Of a DNA stretch of 64,000 bases, positions 61,120 to 64,000 are shown piece after piece. The DNA comes from Bradyrhizobium sp. AUGA SZCCT0283 (GTDB lineage Bacteria > Pseudomonadota > Alphaproteobacteria > Rhizobiales > Xanthobacteraceae). Below the pieces are notes generated by a model, which made no database searches, had not been told where the DNA came from, and worked only from the letters and a program-made list of their open reading frames with translations. The position numbers were made by a program, and so were the translations under genes. Position 1 is the stretch's first letter. Each line of letters begins with the position of its first letter. Where the stretch lies: the NCBI RefSeq assembly GCF_018130385.1, contig NZ_JAFCLU010000001.1, positions 496,001 through 560,000 on the forward strand. The letters are read 5' to 3'.

Positions 61120-61935
61120 CTATACTTCCAGCGTCACCGTCACCGGCACGTGGTCGGACGGGCGCTCCCAGCCGCGGGCGTCGCGGGTAATCTTGAAATC
61201 GCTGACACCGTCTTTTAGCGCGCGCGAGACCCAGATGTGGTCGAGCCGCCGGCCGCGGTCGCCCACCGTCCAGTCGGCGGCGCGGTAGCTCCACCAAGTA
61301 TAGACCTTTTCCGACAGCGGGATCCGCTCGCGCGCGACGTCGAACCATTCGCCATGGGCCTGCGCCGCCAAGAGCTTCTCGCATTCGATCGGCGTGTGCG
61401 AAACGACCTTCAAAAGCTGTTTGTGCGACCACACGTCGTTCTCATGCGGAGCGACATTGAGGTCGCCGACCAGGATATGCCGGTCGCCGCCGCGCGGATG
61501 CAGCGGTTCGCACGCCTTCATCTCGTCGAGAAATTTCAGCTTGTGATCGAACTTCGGATTGAGCGCGGGATCGGGAATATCGCCGCCGGCCGGAACGTAG
61601 AAATTATGCAGCACGAGCGGCTTTGCAAGCTGCGCCTTCTCGCCGAACGCCACCGAGATGTGGCGCGAATCGATCTTGTCGCAGAAGGTTCTGACATCGG
61701 TGGTCTCGAACGGCAGTTTCGAGACGATGGCAACGCCGTGATAACCCTTCTGCCCGTTCAGCGCGACATGCTCATAGCCGAGGCGCTTGAATCGCTTCAA
61801 CGGGAAAGCGTCGTCGATGCATTTTGTTTCCTGCAGGCACAGCACGTCCGGCCGCGCCGATTTGAGGAATTTGGCGACGATGTCGATGCGCAGGCGCACC
61901 GAATTGATATTCCACGTTGTCAGGGAAAAACGCAT
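61120..61935 (-). CDS. xthA: Exodeoxyribonuclease III (XthA)
   Basis: AP endonuclease and 3'-exonuclease in base excision repair. The 271-residue protein has TTWNINSVRLRI, DVLCLQETKCID with the metal-binding Glu, LVGDLNVAPHENDVWSHKQL, and the closing RRLDHIWVSRAL and ERPSDHVPVTVTLEV with the catalytic Asp-His. Length and motifs are typical of the family. Confidence 0.97.
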   Translation of the reverse strand: MRFSLTTWNINSVRLRIDIVAKFLKSARPDVLCLQETKCIDDAFPLKRFKRLGYEHVALNGQKGYHGVAIVSKLPFETTDVRTFCDKIDSRHISVAFGEKAQLAKPLVLHNFYVPAGGDIPDPALNPKFDHKLKFLDEMKACEPLHPRGGDRHILVGDLNVAPHENDVWSHKQLLKVVSHTPIECEKLLAAQAHGEWFDVARERIPLSEKVYTWWSYRAADWTVGDRGRRLDHIWVSRALKDGVSDFKITRDARGWERPSDHVPVTVTLEV

Positions 61936-62009
61936 GAGGTCCGTGTATTACCACGGTTCCCGACGCGGATTTCCGTCTCTCCACAGAAAGAATGGAGAAG
62001 GCGCGCCGC

Positions 62010-62816
62010 TCAGTTCGCCGGTGTAGTGTAGTTGGTGAAGTCGATCTTGAAGATGCCGGGGTCGACCTTCTTGGTCGAGTCCAGATTGTAGACCGCAACC
62101 GTGGTGTCGTAGCCCTGCGGGTCGGTCACCGTCCATTGTTTGAGCTGGCCGTCCTTGGTGCCGACCATCAGCATCAGCCGGCTGGTGCCGATCAGGGCCT
62201 GCTTCTCCTCGATGGTGACGCTGATGTAGACGTCATCGGCCATGACGTTGACGACATTGGTGTCCTTCAGCAGATCGATCCGGTCCGACAGCAGGAAGCG
62301 CAGCGGCGTTTGCGACAGCGGATAGATGTCCTGGGTCGCAAGCTTCGTATCCCGCACCGCCAGCGACGAGCCGTCGGCGATGATCGCGATCGGGCTGGGC
62401 GCATCGTACTCGAAACGCACCTTGCCCGGCTTCTGGATGTAGAAATCGCCCTTGGTCTTGCTGCCGTCGGGGCCGACCTGGACGAAATTTCCGACCAGCG
62501 TCTGCAGCGAGGACAGGTAGGAACTGACCCGGGCAGCCTGCGCCTTCTGGTTGGCGTCGAAGGTAGCAAAAATATTGGCCGGGACATTGCGGTGCGGGTC
62601 GGGAATCACCGGGTTTGGCGGCGCCTGGGTAGCGCCGGTGGTCATCGGCGCCCTGTCCTGCGCGCTCATCTGCACGCCGCCGTCGCGGGCCTTGGGCGCG
62701 GGCTTCGGAACCGGGACGGTCTGCGAGAGAGCCTGCGTCGCGAAGCCTGCGATGGATGTGGCGATCAAAAGGGCCAGTCCGGAGCGCAGCCCGCGATGGG
62801 TGGGTTGTTGTGTCAT
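62010..62816 (-). CDS. lolA: Outer-membrane lipoprotein carrier protein LolA family
   Basis: Periplasmic chaperone that carries lipoproteins to the outer membrane. The 268-residue precursor has a signal peptide (GLALLIATSIAGFATQALS) and a Pro-rich linker. The LolA-like fold follows: YLSSLQTLVGNFVQVGPDGSKTKGDFYIQKPGKVRFEYDAPSPIAIIADGSSLAVRD, then PLRFLLSDRIDLL. The extra N-terminal region is longer than in E. coli LolA. It lies between ftsK and xthA on the same strand, as in other alphaproteobacteria. Confidence 0.92.
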   Translation of the reverse strand: MTQQPTHRGLRSGLALLIATSIAGFATQALSQTVPVPKPAPKARDGGVQMSAQDRAPMTTGATQAPPNPVIPDPHRNVPANIFATFDANQKAQAARVSSYLSSLQTLVGNFVQVGPDGSKTKGDFYIQKPGKVRFEYDAPSPIAIIADGSSLAVRDTKLATQDIYPLSQTPLRFLLSDRIDLLKDTNVVNVMADDVYISVTIEEKQALIGTSRLMLMVGTKDGQLKQWTVTDPQGYDTTVAVYNLDSTKKVDPGIFKIDFTNYTTPAN

Positions 62817-62938
62817 CAGGTATTTCGGATCTCTATTAGACGAGGCATCCCGCTACCAACCATTTTATCGTGCTTTCGACCAAAGGAGGTATCGTTTTTC
62901 CGTGAAATCGTTGCGCCGAGCCCGTTCGGCGCCGACAT

Positions 62939-64000
62939 CTAGAATCCGCCCTCTTCCTCCGCGACCAGAATTTCGCGCTTGCCGGCGTGATTTGCCTGCC
63001 CGACGATGCCCTCGAGTTCCATCCGCTCCATCAACGACGCGGCGCGGTTATAGCCGATTTGCAGGCGGCGTTGAATGTAGGAAGTCGAGGCTTTGCGGTC
63101 CCGCTTGACGATCGCAACCGCCTGCGAGAACAGGTCGCCGCCGCCATCGCCGCCCATGCCGGTGGAATCGAATACTGCGCCGTCTTCATCAGTCGGCTCT
63201 TCCGCCGTGACCGCCTCCAGATATTCCGGCTGGCCCTGCGTCTTGAGATGACGCACGACCTTCTCGACCTCCTCGTCGGAAACGAACGGCCCGTGCACGC
63301 GGCTGATGCGTCCGCCGCCGGCCATATAGAGCATGTCGCCCTGGCCGAGCAGTTGCTCGGCGCCCATTTCGCCGAGGATGGTGCGGCTGTCGATTTTCGA
63401 GGTGACCTGAAACGAGATGCGGGTCGGGAAGTTCGCCTTGATGGTGCCGGTGATGACGTCGACCGACGGACGCTGGGTGGCGAGGATCACGTGCAGGCCG
63501 GCGGCGCGCGCCATCTGTGCCAGACGCTGCACCGCGCCTTCGATGTCCTTGCCGGCCACCATCATCAGGTCGGCCATTTCGTCGACGATGATGACGATAT
63601 AGGGCAGCGGATCGAGGTCGAGCTTTTCTTCCTCGTAGATCGCCTTGCCGGTTTCCTTGTCGAAGCCGGTATGCACCGTGCGCGTCAGCTCTTCGCCCTT
63701 GCCCTTGGCTTCGACGAGGCGCTGGTTGTAGCCGTCGATGTTGCGCACACCGAGCTTGGCCATTTTCTTGTAGCGCTCTTCCATCTCGCGCACGGCCCAT
63801 TTCAGCGCGACCACCGCCTTCTTCGGATCGGTCACGACCGGCGTGAGGAGATGCGGGATGCCGTCATAGACGGAGAGTTCGAGCATTTTTGGATCGACCA
63901 TGATCAGGCGGCACTGATCCGGCCGCAAGCGGTAGACCAGGCTCAGGATCATGGTGTTGATCGCGACCGATTTGCCGGAGCCGGTGGTGCCGGCGATCAG
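62939..64000 (-). CDS. ftsK: DNA translocase FtsK, C-terminal part (cut by window edge)
   Basis: Septal ATPase that pumps the chromosome terminus and activates XerCD. Present are Walker A ([13 protein letters not shown] at the very edge), [34 protein letters not shown], Walker [37 protein letters not shown] and the C-terminal gamma winged helix ([29 protein letters not shown]...GKREILV). The N-terminal membrane domain is outside the window. Confidence 0.97.
   Translation of the reverse strand: MIAGTTGSGKSVAINTMILSLVYRLRPDQCRLIMVDPKMLELSVYDGIPHLLTPVVTDPKKAVVALKWAVREMEERYKKMAKLGVRNIDGYNQRLVEAKGKGEELTRTVHTGFDKETGKAIYEEEKLDLDPLPYIVIIVDEMADLMMVAGKDIEGAVQRLAQMARAAGLHVILATQRPSVDVITGTIKANFPTRISFQVTSKIDSRTILGEMGAEQLLGQGDMLYMAGGGRISRVHGPFVSDEEVEKVVRHLKTQGQPEYLEAVTAEEPTDEDGAVFDSTGMGGDGGGDLFSQAVAIVKRDRKASTSYIQRRLQIGYNRAASLMERMELEGIVGQANHAGKREILVAEEEGGF

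Overview
The window is a GC-rich alphaproteobacterial chromosome segment, most likely Bradyrhizobium or a close relative in the Nitrobacteraceae. Three things point there: gene order (lpoA-like/rsmI/yraN/gshB/comM; smr/mltA/tim44/secB/dnaQ/coaE/maf/ppsR; hemJ/rho/mnmE/mnmG/rsmG/parA/parB/holA/lptE/leuS), dense intergenic repeats of the kind common in that family, and a CTTG-N17-CCTAT heat-shock promoter ahead of dnaK. Both ends are cut: gpmA leaves on the left and ftsK on the right. No rRNA, tRNA, CRISPR array, insertion sequence or prophage was recognised.

Layout. 0-7 kb: gpmA, dapB, a DUF1330 protein, pyrF, an FMN reductase, a phospholipid N-methyltransferase, dnaJ and dnaK, all on the minus strand. 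7-10.4 kb: a secreted unknown protein, a nicotinamidase with a Tat-like signal, and an AraC regulator followed by a VOC protein. 10.4-12.3 kb: the heat-shock pair hrcA-grpE. 12.5-18.9 kb: rph, rdgB, hemW, an LpoA-like lipoprotein, rsmI, yraN and gshB. 18.9-23.9 kb: a small accessory pocket holding a SnoaL-like protein, a coiled-coil membrane protein, a small conserved protein, a frameshifted comM, a repeat island and a secreted unknown protein. 24-26.3 kb: a hybrid histidine kinase. 26.4-31.2 kb: coaA and the histidine cluster hisB-DUF2628-hisH-hisA-hisF-hisE. 31.3-34.4 kb: hslV-GNAT-DUF2585-hslU.

34.5-51.3 kb looks like the replication-origin neighbourhood. Genes left of about 42.45 kb mostly read leftwards and those right of 42.9 kb all read rightwards. 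The space between ppsR and hemJ has an AT-rich tract and several DnaA-box-like TGTG motifs. Four parS sites (TGTTTCACGTGAAACA or near matches) lie between mnmE and rsmG, just ahead of parA and parB. 51.4-64 kb: holA, lptE, leuS, a diguanylate cyclase, a YggS protein, a hydratase, an L,D-transpeptidase, an OmpR-type regulator with a stand-alone cyclic-nucleotide-binding protein, xthA, lolA and ftsK.

Most of the window is housekeeping. I did not find a clear new multi-gene system. The items most worth a second look are the split comM with a TGATG stop/start overlap at the domain boundary, the putative oriC plus parS cluster, a second very AT-rich island between rho and mnmE, several dispersed repeat families (one copy separates parA from parB), the apparently exported nicotinamidase, and the hybrid kinase with one degenerate receiver domain.
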